This document shows, piece after piece, positions 1 to 10,765 of a DNA stretch of 64,000 nucleotides. Under the pieces are notes generated by a model, which saw only the letters and a program-made list of their open reading frames with translations, had not been told where the DNA came from and did no database searches. Position 1 is the stretch's first letter; the number at the start of each line of letters is the position of its first letter. Position numbers and translations under genes: made by a program. Source of the stretch: an uncultured Maribacter sp. (lineage in GTDB: Bacteria > Bacteroidota > Bacteroidia > Flavobacteriales > Flavobacteriaceae); the NCBI GenBank assembly GCA_947504045.1, contig CANNFY010000001.1, positions 496,001-560,000 on the forward strand. The letters run 5' to 3'.

Positions 1-161
1 TCAACTTCTGGCGTTAGTATTTTTCCTTTTTCTGGGTTTAAGGCTTGGATATCGCCATAGCCTAAATCATCACAAATAATGTAAACAATATTAGGTTTTT
101 GTTGTGCCGATACTAAACTTGAAATGAATAGCGCTACAAAAAGTATTTTATTTAATTTCAT
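1..161 (-). CDS. Sulfatase, N-terminal fragment (truncated by window edge)
   Basis: Reverse complement from ATG at 161 reads MKLNKILFVALFISSLVSAQQKPNIVYIICDDLGYGDIQALNPEKG..., signal peptide plus sulfatase metal-binding 'CDDLGYGD' motif. Confidence 0.85.
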   Translation of the reverse strand, partial: MKLNKILFVALFISSLVSAQQKPNIVYIICDDLGYGDIQALNPEKGKILTPEV

Positions 162-162
162 A

Positions 163-2013
163 TTATTTTAATCTTATCTCTGTTATTTCTCCCAACAGTT
201 CACCTTTTTTATTGAATAATCCTGCTTTTAATAAAGACTTTGGTACTGCTTTAAAATTTTCGGTATACTTAGTTGCTTCCATTGTTGGGTTGCTACCATC
301 TAGTGTATAGTAAATATCATAACCAACAGCTTCGGTTTCTAAATACACAATAGCTTTATTATGTAATTGATCTATACCGAAAGCCGGATACACTGTAAAC
401 AAACTTTTTGCAAAGTTTACACCTTCTTTTTTTAATCTATTAAAGTGTTTAAATTCCAATGCCTTTTGAAAACGCTTCCAGTTTTTCACTTCTGGGTTAC
501 TCCAAGATACTTCTGCACTTGCCAAAGTTCTTGGGTACAACATATACTCAAAATGTTCTCCTGTTGGTGTAAATTCACCCCATAAACTGGCTTGGTTTCC
601 TAGTACTCTAGCCGCTTCTTCTTGGGTTAATTCTGCGGGAACAGGTTCGTGATTGTATACTACAGATAAAGGTAATACCGAATTAGGACCTTCTGGCTCC
701 ATAAAAGTTGGCCCTTGAACTCGGCTTATATAGGAATGTAAATAAGAGGTCATAATAGTTGGATAACCTTCTCTTGGCGCTTGTACTTCTGGGTTATATT
801 TACCTCTACGCCATGCCATAATGGTTGCTCCAGGAACACCATTACCACTCAACACTTCGTCCCAACCAATCATGGTTTTGTTTTGTTTTTCTACAATTTT
901 ATGAATACGTTGAATAAAATAACTCTGTAATTCTTCGTAATCTTTTAAACCGTTTTCTTCCATAAGAGCAGCACACATGGCACTTTTTTTCCAATCTTTT
1001 TTGCTACACTCATCGCCACCAATATGTAGATATTTTGACGGAAATAAATCGGCTATTTCTTCAATAACCCCTTCTAAAAATTCATAGGTAAATTCACTTG
1101 CAGGACAAACCGTATTGTTAGGCGCTTTACCACCAACGGCAACTTCAAAATTTACACCAGTAGTATCAATATCCGAGCAAAATAATTCTGGGTACGAAGC
1201 TACCAAAGCTTTACTATGACCAGGAACATCTATTTCTGGAATAATTTCTACATTTCTCGTTTTAGCAAATGCAATAATTTCTTTTAAATCGTCTTGGGTG
1301 TAAAATCCACCAACTGTTTTAGGCTCGCTGGCAGTTGCCGGTTTTCTGCTCCACCAATGATCGTCTCTTTCGGCTCTCCAAGCACCTTTTTCTGTTAGCT
1401 TCGGATATTTTTTAATTTCTACTCTCCAACCTTGGTCGTCGGTTAAATGCAAATGGAACACATTTACTTTGTAAGACGACAATAAATCAATCTGTTTCAT
1501 TACAAACTCTTTAGAATGAAAATGACGCGACACATCCATTAAAACTCCACGCCAACCAAATCTTGGATTATCTGTAATTGTTACATTTGGAAGCTTAATT
1601 TTGGATGTTTTTTCGATAGGAACTATTTGTCGTAAAGTTTGAAATCCATTAAAAAAACCAGCAAAACCTTTTGCTTTCACTATAATTTTTGAATCTGAAA
1701 CGTCTAAAATATAACCTTCTTCTTTTATCGATTTATCTTTTGTTTTTTGAAACGCTATATAATTCGATTTTACTTTAACTTTTCCTGTTTCAACAACAAA
1801 ATCTAAACCTGTTTCAAACTTTAATTTTTCTAAAACATAAGGTTTAAAACTTGATGCCACTTGCTTTGGCATGTAAATTTTAGTGGTATTCGATAAATTA
1901 AACACACCTTCTTTAAACACCACAGATTCTGGTTGCGGAATAAATGTATTTTCTTGTGCTTTTCCTGTTACAGAAAGCAAAATAATGGTTATAAAAATTA
2001 CTATTCTATTCAT
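163..2013 (-). CDS. GH20 beta-N-acetylhexosaminidase
   Basis: GH20 motifs 'RGVLMDVSRHFH', 'HLHLTDDQGWRVEIKKYPKLT', 'HIGGDEC', 'GWDEVL'; signal peptide. Confidence 0.95.
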   Translation of the reverse strand: MNRIVIFITIILLSVTGKAQENTFIPQPESVVFKEGVFNLSNTTKIYMPKQVASSFKPYVLEKLKFETGLDFVVETGKVKVKSNYIAFQKTKDKSIKEEGYILDVSDSKIIVKAKGFAGFFNGFQTLRQIVPIEKTSKIKLPNVTITDNPRFGWRGVLMDVSRHFHSKEFVMKQIDLLSSYKVNVFHLHLTDDQGWRVEIKKYPKLTEKGAWRAERDDHWWSRKPATASEPKTVGGFYTQDDLKEIIAFAKTRNVEIIPEIDVPGHSKALVASYPELFCSDIDTTGVNFEVAVGGKAPNNTVCPASEFTYEFLEGVIEEIADLFPSKYLHIGGDECSKKDWKKSAMCAALMEENGLKDYEELQSYFIQRIHKIVEKQNKTMIGWDEVLSGNGVPGATIMAWRRGKYNPEVQAPREGYPTIMTSYLHSYISRVQGPTFMEPEGPNSVLPLSVVYNHEPVPAELTQEEAARVLGNQASLWGEFTPTGEHFEYMLYPRTLASAEVSWSNPEVKNWKRFQKALEFKHFNRLKKEGVNFAKSLFTVYPAFGIDQLHNKAIVYLETEAVGYDIYYTLDGSNPTMEATKYTENFKAVPKSLLKAGLFNKKGELLGEITEIRLK

Positions 2014-2016
2014 AAA

Positions 2017-2805
2017 CTATAAGTTTTGGGCTATTATTTTAGCCACTTCTTTACCTTGAGCGGTTTTACCAAGCTCATTATAATGTACATTATGCGGTTT
2101 TATATACCACTCCTTTTCGTGTGGTTTTGTAAAGGCATACAAATCGTTAATTTGTATTTCAGGATAATTTGCTAAAACCTCTAATGCCGCTGTATTATAT
2201 TTAACACTATCGCCAGCAACTCTACCATCGGCACCTTCTTCTGGCACTGCAGTTGTAGTTGCAAAAATTAATTTTGCTTTAGGGTATTCCTTCATTAAAT
2301 ACTTACAGATTTCGTGCAAGTTTTCTTTGTACTTTTCTATGCTATTTACTTGCTTACCATTTTCTAAATCGAGCTTGCCGTTTTTAACATACTTTAAATC
2401 GTGTAAGCCTACATTAAAATGAATAACATCCCAAGTAAAATCCCAACCACCCTTTAAATACGGCTGAAACATGGTGGTTTTCATTTTTTCTGTAAACGGA
2501 ATAAACTTATTACTTGACTGTCCGTTTTTATGAAACCTGAACACATTGGCTTTGCCTTCTAACTCTTTTCTAACCGTAGTTGTATAGCCAATAGAAATAG
2601 AATCGCCATAAATAAATACGTTTGGTAATTTTTTATTAGGACTAACATAAGCAAAAGCAGCTTCTTTATTTGCTAAGTTTTTCCAAGCTTCTTTAGAAAT
2701 AGTTTCGTCATAACTTTTTCTAAAAATATTTGATGACCCACAAGAAATTGCACCTATATAAATAGATGTAGCTCCCATATATTTTAAAAATTTTCTTCTT
2801 TCCAA
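2017..2805 (-). CDS. SGNH/GDSL-type hydrolase, lipoprotein
   Basis: 'IYGDSISIGYT' block I; lipobox-like 'IGAISC'; C-terminal 'HNVHYNELG' Asp/His block. Confidence 0.75.
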   Translation of the reverse strand: MERRKFLKYMGATSIYIGAISCGSSNIFRKSYDETISKEAWKNLANKEAAFAYVSPNKKLPNVFIYGDSISIGYTTTVRKELEGKANVFRFHKNGQSSNKFIPFTEKMKTTMFQPYLKGGWDFTWDVIHFNVGLHDLKYVKNGKLDLENGKQVNSIEKYKENLHEICKYLMKEYPKAKLIFATTTAVPEEGADGRVAGDSVKYNTAALEVLANYPEIQINDLYAFTKPHEKEWYIKPHNVHYNELGKTAQGKEVAKIIAQNL

Positions 2806-2822
2806 TTCTTTATTGTATTTCG

Positions 2823-4298
2823 TTATTTTGTCTTTAACTGTTTTAAAAACACTTCTTCTGTTGCTAACTTCATCATATTATTTTTTCTAGCACCTTTAGG
2901 GCCACCACAACAGTTTAATTTTTCTACAGGCACATTATATAAACTATCTATAGTTTTTGAGTATTTAGGTTGCGCATCCTTATTAGGAAGACCACTAATT
3001 ATTTTCCTGAATTTTTGAAGGATTGGTTTTGCTGCCACATCATCAATAATATTTTGGGTTTCATAAGGGTCTTTTTTTAAATTAAACACTCTTACAATTT
3101 GCTTTAAGGTATCTGTATATACTTTATACTGCTCGTCTCTTAACACACGGTCTCTAAACGTAAACCAATTTTCCATTCTATTGTCATCACTTATTTTGGC
3201 TGAAAGTCCTCCCATAGATAAAATCCAATCTCTTTTAGATTCTTTGGTTTTTCCTTTCAATATTTCTGCAAAAGAATATCCACTAGCTTTGGTCTTGTTT
3301 TCAATTTCTGCTACGTCTAATAGTGTCGGATAAACATCTGTAAAATCTATTAATGCATCGGTTTTAAAATGTTGTTTGTCTGGTGTAATTACCAAAAAAG
3401 GCGCATTAATACCATTTTCTGTTAAATACGATTTTCCTCCACGTACATAAACCGAATCTCGTTTTCCAATAATACCTGGCGATGTGCCATTATCGGTAGT
3501 AAACACTAAATAGGTATTATCTTCAATATGTAATTCTTTAAGAGACTTTACTATGTTCCCGATAATAAAATCGGTATAACGAACCATAGCCTTGTGCTTT
3601 TGGTATTTGGTTTTAGCTTCTGGTTCATGCGGGGTATGCACAAAAGGTGAATGCGTTAAAACCATTGGATAATACACACACATAGGTTCGTTTTTATGCG
3701 CTGTCATAAAATCTATAATGAAGTTTGAAAAAATATCTGGCCCAAACTCGCCTTCATAAGTTTTACTTCCTTCTTTTGTGAAAATGTATGGATCCCAATA
3801 CCGTTTATCGCTTGGTTTATTACCAGATTCGTAACCTGTCCACATACAAAAGGCATCAAAACCCGCTTTTTCCATAGCATCGGGCTCTATTCTAAAATCG
3901 TTTATTTGCCACTTTCCGGCAATACAAGTTGCATAACCAGCATCTTGAAGCGCCTTTGCAAAACTTGGGTTTTTAGTAGTGTCAAAATTAACACCATGTC
4001 CCCATCTTGGTACATCATAATGGTTTATCCATCCATTAACATACGGATATTGACCAGTTAATAAAGCCACACGACTTGGTGTACATTGCGGCATAGAATA
4101 CGCATTATTAAAGGTTATTCCGTTTTCTGCTAGTGCATTAATATTAGGGGTTTCTATTTCTTCTGCCCCATAAGTTTCTACCCATTCTTTTCCCAAATCA
4201 TCTACAAGAATGAAAATGAAATTGGGCTTTTTGGATACTTTAGATTGACTGCATCCTGTAAACCAAAGAAGGGATAATATAACTAGAAACTTATTCAC
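2823..4298 (-). CDS. Sulfatase (Cys-type, lipoprotein)
   Basis: 'FILVDDLGKEW', 'CTPSRVALLTGQYP' formylglycine motif, 'GKWQ', 'TTDNGTSPG'; lipobox 'WFTGC'. Confidence 0.93.
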   Translation of the reverse strand: MNKFLVILSLLWFTGCSQSKVSKKPNFIFILVDDLGKEWVETYGAEEIETPNINALAENGITFNNAYSMPQCTPSRVALLTGQYPYVNGWINHYDVPRWGHGVNFDTTKNPSFAKALQDAGYATCIAGKWQINDFRIEPDAMEKAGFDAFCMWTGYESGNKPSDKRYWDPYIFTKEGSKTYEGEFGPDIFSNFIIDFMTAHKNEPMCVYYPMVLTHSPFVHTPHEPEAKTKYQKHKAMVRYTDFIIGNIVKSLKELHIEDNTYLVFTTDNGTSPGIIGKRDSVYVRGGKSYLTENGINAPFLVITPDKQHFKTDALIDFTDVYPTLLDVAEIENKTKASGYSFAEILKGKTKESKRDWILSMGGLSAKISDDNRMENWFTFRDRVLRDEQYKVYTDTLKQIVRVFNLKKDPYETQNIIDDVAAKPILQKFRKIISGLPNKDAQPKYSKTIDSLYNVPVEKLNCCGGPKGARKNNMMKLATEEVFLKQLKTK

Positions 4299-4331
4299 TA
4301 CTACTAACTTTTTTAAATCTATACTTACATA

Positions 4332-7013
4332 TTATTTTACATTTAAAATACCTCTAAGACGTATATCTTTTGATGAAGCACCAATCATGATTCTAAAATC
4401 ACCCGCTTCTACTACCCTATTTAAATCTTTATCTAACATAGAAAGTGCTGCAGGAGTTAACTCTAAACTTACCTTTTTAGACTCTCCTGCTTTTAAATGA
4501 ATACGAGTAAACCCTTTTAACTCTTTTATTGGTCTTGATACGGAAGCTAACTCATCTCTTATGTACAATTGTACCACCTCATCACCTGCAATTGCTCCAT
4601 TATTTTTAACGGTACAAGTAACTTGCACTGTTTCATCTGAGCTTATATTATTTTTACTGAATTCTAGATTCGAATATTCAAAATTGGTATAACTTAAACC
4701 ATAACCAAATGGAAATAATGGCTGCCCTGTTAAGTTATGGTAATTATCTCCTCTACCTGTTGGCTTATTGTTATAATATAATGGACATTGCGCCTCATCT
4801 ACAGGAAAAGTAATTGGTAAACGCCCCGCAGGATTTTCATCGCCAAAAAGAATATCTGCAAAACCATTACCGCCATTTTCTCCGGCATACCACGCCATAA
4901 TAATACTATCCACATCATTAATCCAATTTGCCATTGTAATTGCACTACCACCTACTAAAACAACTACAGTAGGTTTTCCTGTTTTAGCAACAGCCTTAAT
5001 AAGTTCTTCTTGGTGCCCTGGTAATGCTAATAATGCACGGTCTCTAAATTCTCCTTCATGAATACCTGCAAACACTACTGCAACGTCACTTTTTTCTGCC
5101 GCTATTACGGCATCTTTAATTTCTTGTTTCCAGTTATCTTGAATATCTGCATCCCAAACTAATTTAAATTTTGCATTTCCGGCAGACTCATAGAATTCAA
5201 TTTTTACATCGTACTCTTTTCCTTTTTCAAAAGAAAACTCTTTTAAAATTGTATTGTAAGATTGTTTTTGCCAATTATCAATAAGTAATTTGCCATCTAA
5301 ATACATACGGTACCCATCATTACCCTCAATACCTACATTAAAAGTTCCTGTTTTAGTAGCTTTTATTTTTCCTGTCCAACGTACCGAAAACCAATCGTAT
5401 GGTAAATCTTCATGCGGTGAAAAAAGTGTCCATCCAAAACTTACTTTTTTATCTATACGCTCTACTTTTGGGGTTCCTGTTAAGGTAATATTATCAAAAT
5501 AATCTCCTTTTAAACCTTCTACTTTTTTACCATCTTTTATGGTAGATAAGTTGGCAGAAGCAATAGGTTTATAATTTACCTCTGTTAAAGCAACACCTGG
5601 TGCATAGACAATATTTTCTTTTCCAATTTTATTAGCAACACCACTGTACATAGAAACTAAATCGTTTCCTGGTCCGCTATAACCTCCTAATCGTACCGTT
5701 TTAACATCATGGCCAATAAGTGCTACTTTTTTAGATGTTTTTTTAACTGGTAAGGTTGTATTCTCATTCTTTAATAGCACCATAGATTTTGATGCTGCTT
5801 TTTTTGCTAAAGCGCGGTGCGTTTTATGCCCATTCCAAATTGCTGCTTGTTTAGCATCTACATAAGGATCTTCAAATAAACCAAGTTCAAACTTAGCTCG
5901 TAAAATTCTACTTACAGCCTCATCAATAGCTTTAATGTCTACCATTCCTTTTTCATAAGCTTCCCAAAATAAAGGATAGTGATTGTAGTTGGTTTGGAAC
6001 ATAACATCTAACCCTGCTTCTATAGCATCTTCCGTTGCTTCTGCATAATTAGCTGCAGTAAAGTGCAATACATTTGCCCCACCAGTTGCACCAGCATCAG
6101 AAATTACAAATCCGTCAAAACCCCATTCATCTTTAAGTTTATCGCGTAACAACCAAGAGTTTGATGTACATGGCGTACCATCTAATGAGTTATACGACGT
6201 CATTACCGAGCGTGCCCCTGCTTCTTTAAAAACTGCTTTAAATGCTGGAAAATATATTTCTTCTAACAAACGCTCATTAAAACTAATTGGGTAACTATCC
6301 CGACCACCAGCACCAACATTAGCAACAAAATGTTTTGGTGTTGTAATAACTCCTGCATTTTCGAACTGACTAATAAATGACAACCCCATTTGGGTAGTTA
6401 AATACGGATCTTCGCCATAGGTTTCCTCTACACGCCCCCAACGAACATCGCGAGCAATATTTAACACTGGAGAAAGTATTTGACGAATACCTCTTGTTTT
6501 TGTTTCTTTTGTAATTGCGCCAGCAACATCGCTAACTAATTTAGTATCCCAAGTAGATGCTAGAGCAATTGCTTGCGGAAATGTTGTTGCTCCACCACGA
6601 GCTAAACCATGTAATGCCTCGTTAAATGGAATAATAGGTATACCCAAACGAGTATCTTCTATAAAGTACTTTTGTAGTGCATTAATTTCATTTGCCATAC
6701 TTTCTGCTGTACCAGCAGTACCATAATCCATAATCTGCTCTGCAGCATTATCATTTTTTCCTTTTGATGATATTTGAAAACCAAAAATGCCGTGCTTTAG
6801 TTTATCTTTTCCAATACTTAAGTCACCAGGAATCATAAACATTTGCCAGAATTTTTCTTCCAATGTCATTCTACTTAACAAATCGCTTACACGCTCTTCT
6901 ACTGGTAGTTTAGCATTTTTGTAGGGCGGTTTTTTCTTGTCAGAAAAAGACAATACACTTATTACAACTAGTGCTAAACTAACTACTTTTATTAGGCTTT
7001 TATTTTTTTTCAA
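4332..7013 (-). CDS. GH3 glycoside hydrolase with PA14 domain
   Basis: GH3 'TPKHFVANVG', 'GFVISDAGAT'; PA14-like insert 'GLKGDYFDNITLTGTP...DDLPYDWFSVRWTGKI...'; C-terminal Fn3-like domain. Confidence 0.93.
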   Translation of the reverse strand: MKKNKSLIKVVSLALVVISVLSFSDKKKPPYKNAKLPVEERVSDLLSRMTLEEKFWQMFMIPGDLSIGKDKLKHGIFGFQISSKGKNDNAAEQIMDYGTAGTAESMANEINALQKYFIEDTRLGIPIIPFNEALHGLARGGATTFPQAIALASTWDTKLVSDVAGAITKETKTRGIRQILSPVLNIARDVRWGRVEETYGEDPYLTTQMGLSFISQFENAGVITTPKHFVANVGAGGRDSYPISFNERLLEEIYFPAFKAVFKEAGARSVMTSYNSLDGTPCTSNSWLLRDKLKDEWGFDGFVISDAGATGGANVLHFTAANYAEATEDAIEAGLDVMFQTNYNHYPLFWEAYEKGMVDIKAIDEAVSRILRAKFELGLFEDPYVDAKQAAIWNGHKTHRALAKKAASKSMVLLKNENTTLPVKKTSKKVALIGHDVKTVRLGGYSGPGNDLVSMYSGVANKIGKENIVYAPGVALTEVNYKPIASANLSTIKDGKKVEGLKGDYFDNITLTGTPKVERIDKKVSFGWTLFSPHEDLPYDWFSVRWTGKIKATKTGTFNVGIEGNDGYRMYLDGKLLIDNWQKQSYNTILKEFSFEKGKEYDVKIEFYESAGNAKFKLVWDADIQDNWKQEIKDAVIAAEKSDVAVVFAGIHEGEFRDRALLALPGHQEELIKAVAKTGKPTVVVLVGGSAITMANWINDVDSIIMAWYAGENGGNGFADILFGDENPAGRLPITFPVDEAQCPLYYNNKPTGRGDNYHNLTGQPLFPFGYGLSYTNFEYSNLEFSKNNISSDETVQVTCTVKNNGAIAGDEVVQLYIRDELASVSRPIKELKGFTRIHLKAGESKKVSLELTPAALSMLDKDLNRVVEAGDFRIMIGASSKDIRLRGILNVK

Positions 7014-7025
7014 ACTGTTCTTTTT

Positions 7026-8396
7026 TTAATTATACTGATGTTGGTTTTCTTTTAAACCTGCATCAAATTCACTCATCATTTTTCCTAATTTTTTTACAAT
7101 TTTAGGATGTTGTTTTGCTAGGTTATTATTTTCAGAAATGTCTTCTTTTAAATTGTACAATTCCACATCATTTTTTTCAGTAATTCTCAGCTTCCAATCG
7201 CCTTGACGAACTGCTTCTAAAGTAGATTCTTTATAATAATAAAACCCGTCTTTTTTATGTGGAGATTTACTTTTTTTACCAGAAAGTATTTTCCAAATAT
7301 TTTTTCCATCAATTTCTTTTTCTGGTAAATTAGAATTAGTTAGGTGGGCAATTGTTGGTAAAAAGTCTATTGTTGATGCTACTTTATTTGTAACAATTCC
7401 TTTCTTTATTTTTCCGGGCCATTTTGCAATCATTGGCACGCGCATACCTCCTTCATAAGTTAAAAATTTACCTCCTTTTAATGGTAATGCACTACCACCT
7501 TTATCTCCTTTTGATGTCCAAGGCCCATTATCTGATGTGAAAATAACTAGAGTATTTTCATCAATATTTAAATTTTCAAGTGTTTTTATAATTTCTCCAA
7601 CTCCCCAATCAATCTCTTCTATAACATCGCCATACAATCCTCTTGCGCTTTCTCCTTTAAATTTTGGGGAGGCATATAAAGGCACATGCGGCATTGAATG
7701 TGCTATATATAAAAAGAAAGGATCTTCTTTATTTTCTTTAATAAAATTAATTGCTTCTAGTGTATACCTTTGCGTTAATGTTGTTTGATCTACTGGGTAT
7801 TCTACAACTTCGTCTTGCTTTAATAATGGAACCCTTCTTCCTCTCCATTTTTTTTCTCGTAGACTATCTAGAGTCATCCCTTCTCTAAAAAGTATATTAT
7901 TTGCAACTTTAGAATTTGGATTTACAGACATATCATTACTAAAAGGTATACCATAATAAAAATCAAAACCCTGTGTAGTTGGTAAATACTGCGGTTCATC
8001 TCCTAGATGCCATTTTCCTATACATGCTGTAGAATACCCTTTAGTTTTAAGCATATCTGCAATGGTAGTTTCTTGGTTATTTAAACCTCCGGGTTTATTT
8101 GGCCACAATACTTTAGGAACGCCTACACGTGGAGGATAAGAGCCAGTTAATAGGGCTGCTCTTGAAGGAGAACAAACTGGTGATGCGGAATAAAAATCTG
8201 TGAATTTTATTCCGTCCATTGCCATTTTATCTAAGTTAGGCGTTTTAATTAAGGGCGAACCAAATACACCCACATCTTGGTATCCTTGATCGTCTGTAAA
8301 TATAATTATAACATTAGGTTTCGCCTGTTTTTCTTGCGCTAATAAAGGCAAATTATAGCTTAAGATAATGGTTATAACACATAGTATCTTCTTCAT
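7026..8396 (-). CDS. Sulfatase (Cys-type)
   Basis: 'FTDDQGYQDVG', 'CSPSRAALLTGSYP', 'GKWHLGD', 'TSDNGPW'. Confidence 0.95.
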   Translation of the reverse strand: MKKILCVITIILSYNLPLLAQEKQAKPNVIIIFTDDQGYQDVGVFGSPLIKTPNLDKMAMDGIKFTDFYSASPVCSPSRAALLTGSYPPRVGVPKVLWPNKPGGLNNQETTIADMLKTKGYSTACIGKWHLGDEPQYLPTTQGFDFYYGIPFSNDMSVNPNSKVANNILFREGMTLDSLREKKWRGRRVPLLKQDEVVEYPVDQTTLTQRYTLEAINFIKENKEDPFFLYIAHSMPHVPLYASPKFKGESARGLYGDVIEEIDWGVGEIIKTLENLNIDENTLVIFTSDNGPWTSKGDKGGSALPLKGGKFLTYEGGMRVPMIAKWPGKIKKGIVTNKVASTIDFLPTIAHLTNSNLPEKEIDGKNIWKILSGKKSKSPHKKDGFYYYKESTLEAVRQGDWKLRITEKNDVELYNLKEDISENNNLAKQHPKIVKKLGKMMSEFDAGLKENQHQYN

Positions 8397-8417
8397 ATTT
8401 ACGGTTCTTTTAACTTC

Positions 8418-10751
8418 TTATTTTTTATTTAATGCACTGTTAAAAACATAGCTTTTTCCTGGTTCTGTTTCAAACTCTATTTCCTTATTCTTATATACTA
8501 GTTTACAAGATTGTCCTTTTTTAGAAAGTACTTTTACAGATATTAATTCTGAGTTTTCCCAATTAAAAGACAACTCAAAACCACCTCTTGCAACTATACC
8601 AGAAACATTACCTTGTGGTAAAGCTTTAGGTAATGCTGGTAATATTTCTATTTTATCTAGATGACTTTGGAGAATCATTTCTAAAATTCCTGAAGCACCG
8701 CCAAAATTTCCATCTATTTGAAATGGCGGATGCGCATCAAAAAGATTTAAATAAGAACCACCGCCAACTTTTCCGTTAGGTTTTTCTGCTGGGCTTAACA
8801 ATTTATGAACTAGTTTATAAGCATGGTCTCCATCTTTAAAACGCGACCAAAAATTAATTTTCCAAGCTAAACTCCAACCAGTACCATTATCTCCTCTATA
8901 TTCTAAAGATTGTTTTGCTGCTTCCATTAAATCTGGCGTATCCTCAAAATTAATTTCGTTTCCTGGGTGCACCGCCCAAAGGTGCGATACATGCCTATGA
9001 TGATTTTCTGGGTTATCTTTATCTTCCATCCACTCTTGTAATTGCCCGTGTTTACCTATTTGGTTTGGTGCAATTTTATCAATCATGGGTTGAAGGGTAG
9101 CTGTAAACTCCGCATCTTGATCTAGAATTTTTGCAGCTGTAATAGTTGTTCTAAATAAAGCTCGAATTAATTGATGATCCATAGTTGGACCAGCAACTAA
9201 ACCACCTATTTCTGGTGAATTTGAAGGGGAACTAATTAAATAACCGGTATTGGGGTCTTCATATAAAAACTGACTGTAAAATAATGCCGCATTACGCAAT
9301 AGCGGATAACGTTTTTTTAAGAATTCTTTATCTTGTGTAAATAAGTAATGTTCCCAGATGTGAGATGATAACCACGCAGCACCACCTAACCAAATACCGT
9401 GGTGTGATGCATTTACCGGAGCTGCTCCTCGCCAAATATCTACATTATGGTGTACAATCCAGCCATCGGCATTATAGTGTGTTTTAGCAACTTTGGCTCC
9501 TGTAGTTGATAAATCTTCTATTAGATCAAAAAGTGGCTCATGGCATTCACTTAAGTTATACATTTCTACCGGCCAATAATTCATTTCTAAATTAATATTG
9601 GTAGTATAACTACTAAACCAAGGCGGCGTTAACTTATCATTCCAAATACCTTGTAATGTTGCTGCTTTTGTTCCTGGTCTGCTACTTGCAATGGTTAAAT
9701 AACGAGCATATTCTACATATAATGCTACTAATTGTGGATCATTAGGATTTTTCCAAAAATCTAGAATTCTTTGATCTGTTGTATTTTTAGATTTTCCGTT
9801 GTCTCCAAAACTTATTTGAAAACGGTTGTAAAGCAACTGGTAATCAGAAACATGTGTTTCTTTTATTGTTTCAAAACTTTTGCTTTCTACATTAGCTAAA
9901 ATTTCTGGAACATTTTTTTCTGGTGTTCCGGTTACATCGTTAAAATCGACATAATTTGTAGCTGCAGCTAAGTAAACCGTAGCGTTTGAGGCATCTGTTA
10001 TTTGTAATTTACCATTGGTAGTAGTAACCGTACCATTGGTTTTAATTTTCAAGGTTGAAACTCCCCGTAACACACCATTTTTCACTTTAACTACAAGGGT
10101 TTGTGTATTATTTGAAGTAACAACCGATTTATCTTCATGTATGGCATCTAACCATAAATCAAAATTTAAAGCTTTCTCTTTACTTGCCGATACATTTATT
10201 GCTATAATTTGATTAGGAAAACTAGATAATACTTCGCGTTTATATGCTACATCCTCTATTGTGTAAGAAACCGAGCTTACTGCATTATTTAAATTAAGTT
10301 CTCGTTTGTAATTTTTATAGTTTTCGTGATTTTTAAAATCGAAATAAATATCTCCGAACGGTTGGTAATGAATTTGCTTTATTGGATCGCTCATAAAATG
10401 TTCTTGAGCTATTTTTTGTGCTTCTAGTTGCTCTCCAGTAGCCAGCAAGTTTCTAATTTCATCTAAATATTCACCAGCACCTTCGTGTGCATAATCGTGA
10501 GGTTGACCACGCCATAACGTTTCTTCATTAAACTGAATGTGTTCTTGAGAAACACCACCATAAACCATTGCTCCTAAACTACCATTACCAATAGGCAATG
10601 CGTCTGTCCATTTTTGAGCTGGTTTGTTATATTGTAATTTAAATTTTTCTTTGGGTGAATCTACTTTAGAATCTGCACAATTTGCAAGGGTAATTCCTAA
10701 AGCTAAAACACAAAGCTTTTTTATAATGTTATGTGCTATTTTTTTCTTCAT
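8418..10751 (-). CDS. GH95 alpha-L-fucosidase-like
   Basis: 'WTDALPIGNGSLGAMVYGG', 'NEETLWRGQPHDY', 'GIWNDKLTPPWFSSYTTNINLEMNYWPVE', 'QIDGNFGGASGILEMILQSH'. Confidence 0.94.
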   Translation of the reverse strand: MKKKIAHNIIKKLCVLALGITLANCADSKVDSPKEKFKLQYNKPAQKWTDALPIGNGSLGAMVYGGVSQEHIQFNEETLWRGQPHDYAHEGAGEYLDEIRNLLATGEQLEAQKIAQEHFMSDPIKQIHYQPFGDIYFDFKNHENYKNYKRELNLNNAVSSVSYTIEDVAYKREVLSSFPNQIIAINVSASKEKALNFDLWLDAIHEDKSVVTSNNTQTLVVKVKNGVLRGVSTLKIKTNGTVTTTNGKLQITDASNATVYLAAATNYVDFNDVTGTPEKNVPEILANVESKSFETIKETHVSDYQLLYNRFQISFGDNGKSKNTTDQRILDFWKNPNDPQLVALYVEYARYLTIASSRPGTKAATLQGIWNDKLTPPWFSSYTTNINLEMNYWPVEMYNLSECHEPLFDLIEDLSTTGAKVAKTHYNADGWIVHHNVDIWRGAAPVNASHHGIWLGGAAWLSSHIWEHYLFTQDKEFLKKRYPLLRNAALFYSQFLYEDPNTGYLISSPSNSPEIGGLVAGPTMDHQLIRALFRTTITAAKILDQDAEFTATLQPMIDKIAPNQIGKHGQLQEWMEDKDNPENHHRHVSHLWAVHPGNEINFEDTPDLMEAAKQSLEYRGDNGTGWSLAWKINFWSRFKDGDHAYKLVHKLLSPAEKPNGKVGGGSYLNLFDAHPPFQIDGNFGGASGILEMILQSHLDKIEILPALPKALPQGNVSGIVARGGFELSFNWENSELISVKVLSKKGQSCKLVYKNKEIEFETEPGKSYVFNSALNKK

Positions 10752-10765
10752 TTAAATCCTTCTGA

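Noticed and set aside
5290-5502. Plus-strand 70-aa ORF and similar short ORFs antisense to the glycosidase and sulfatase genes (e.g. 7537-7788, 13476-13736, 17745-18065, 28448-28687, 31501-31926)
   Set aside because: Antisense to clear family-matched genes, no recognisable domains; explained by codon bias of the opposite strand.
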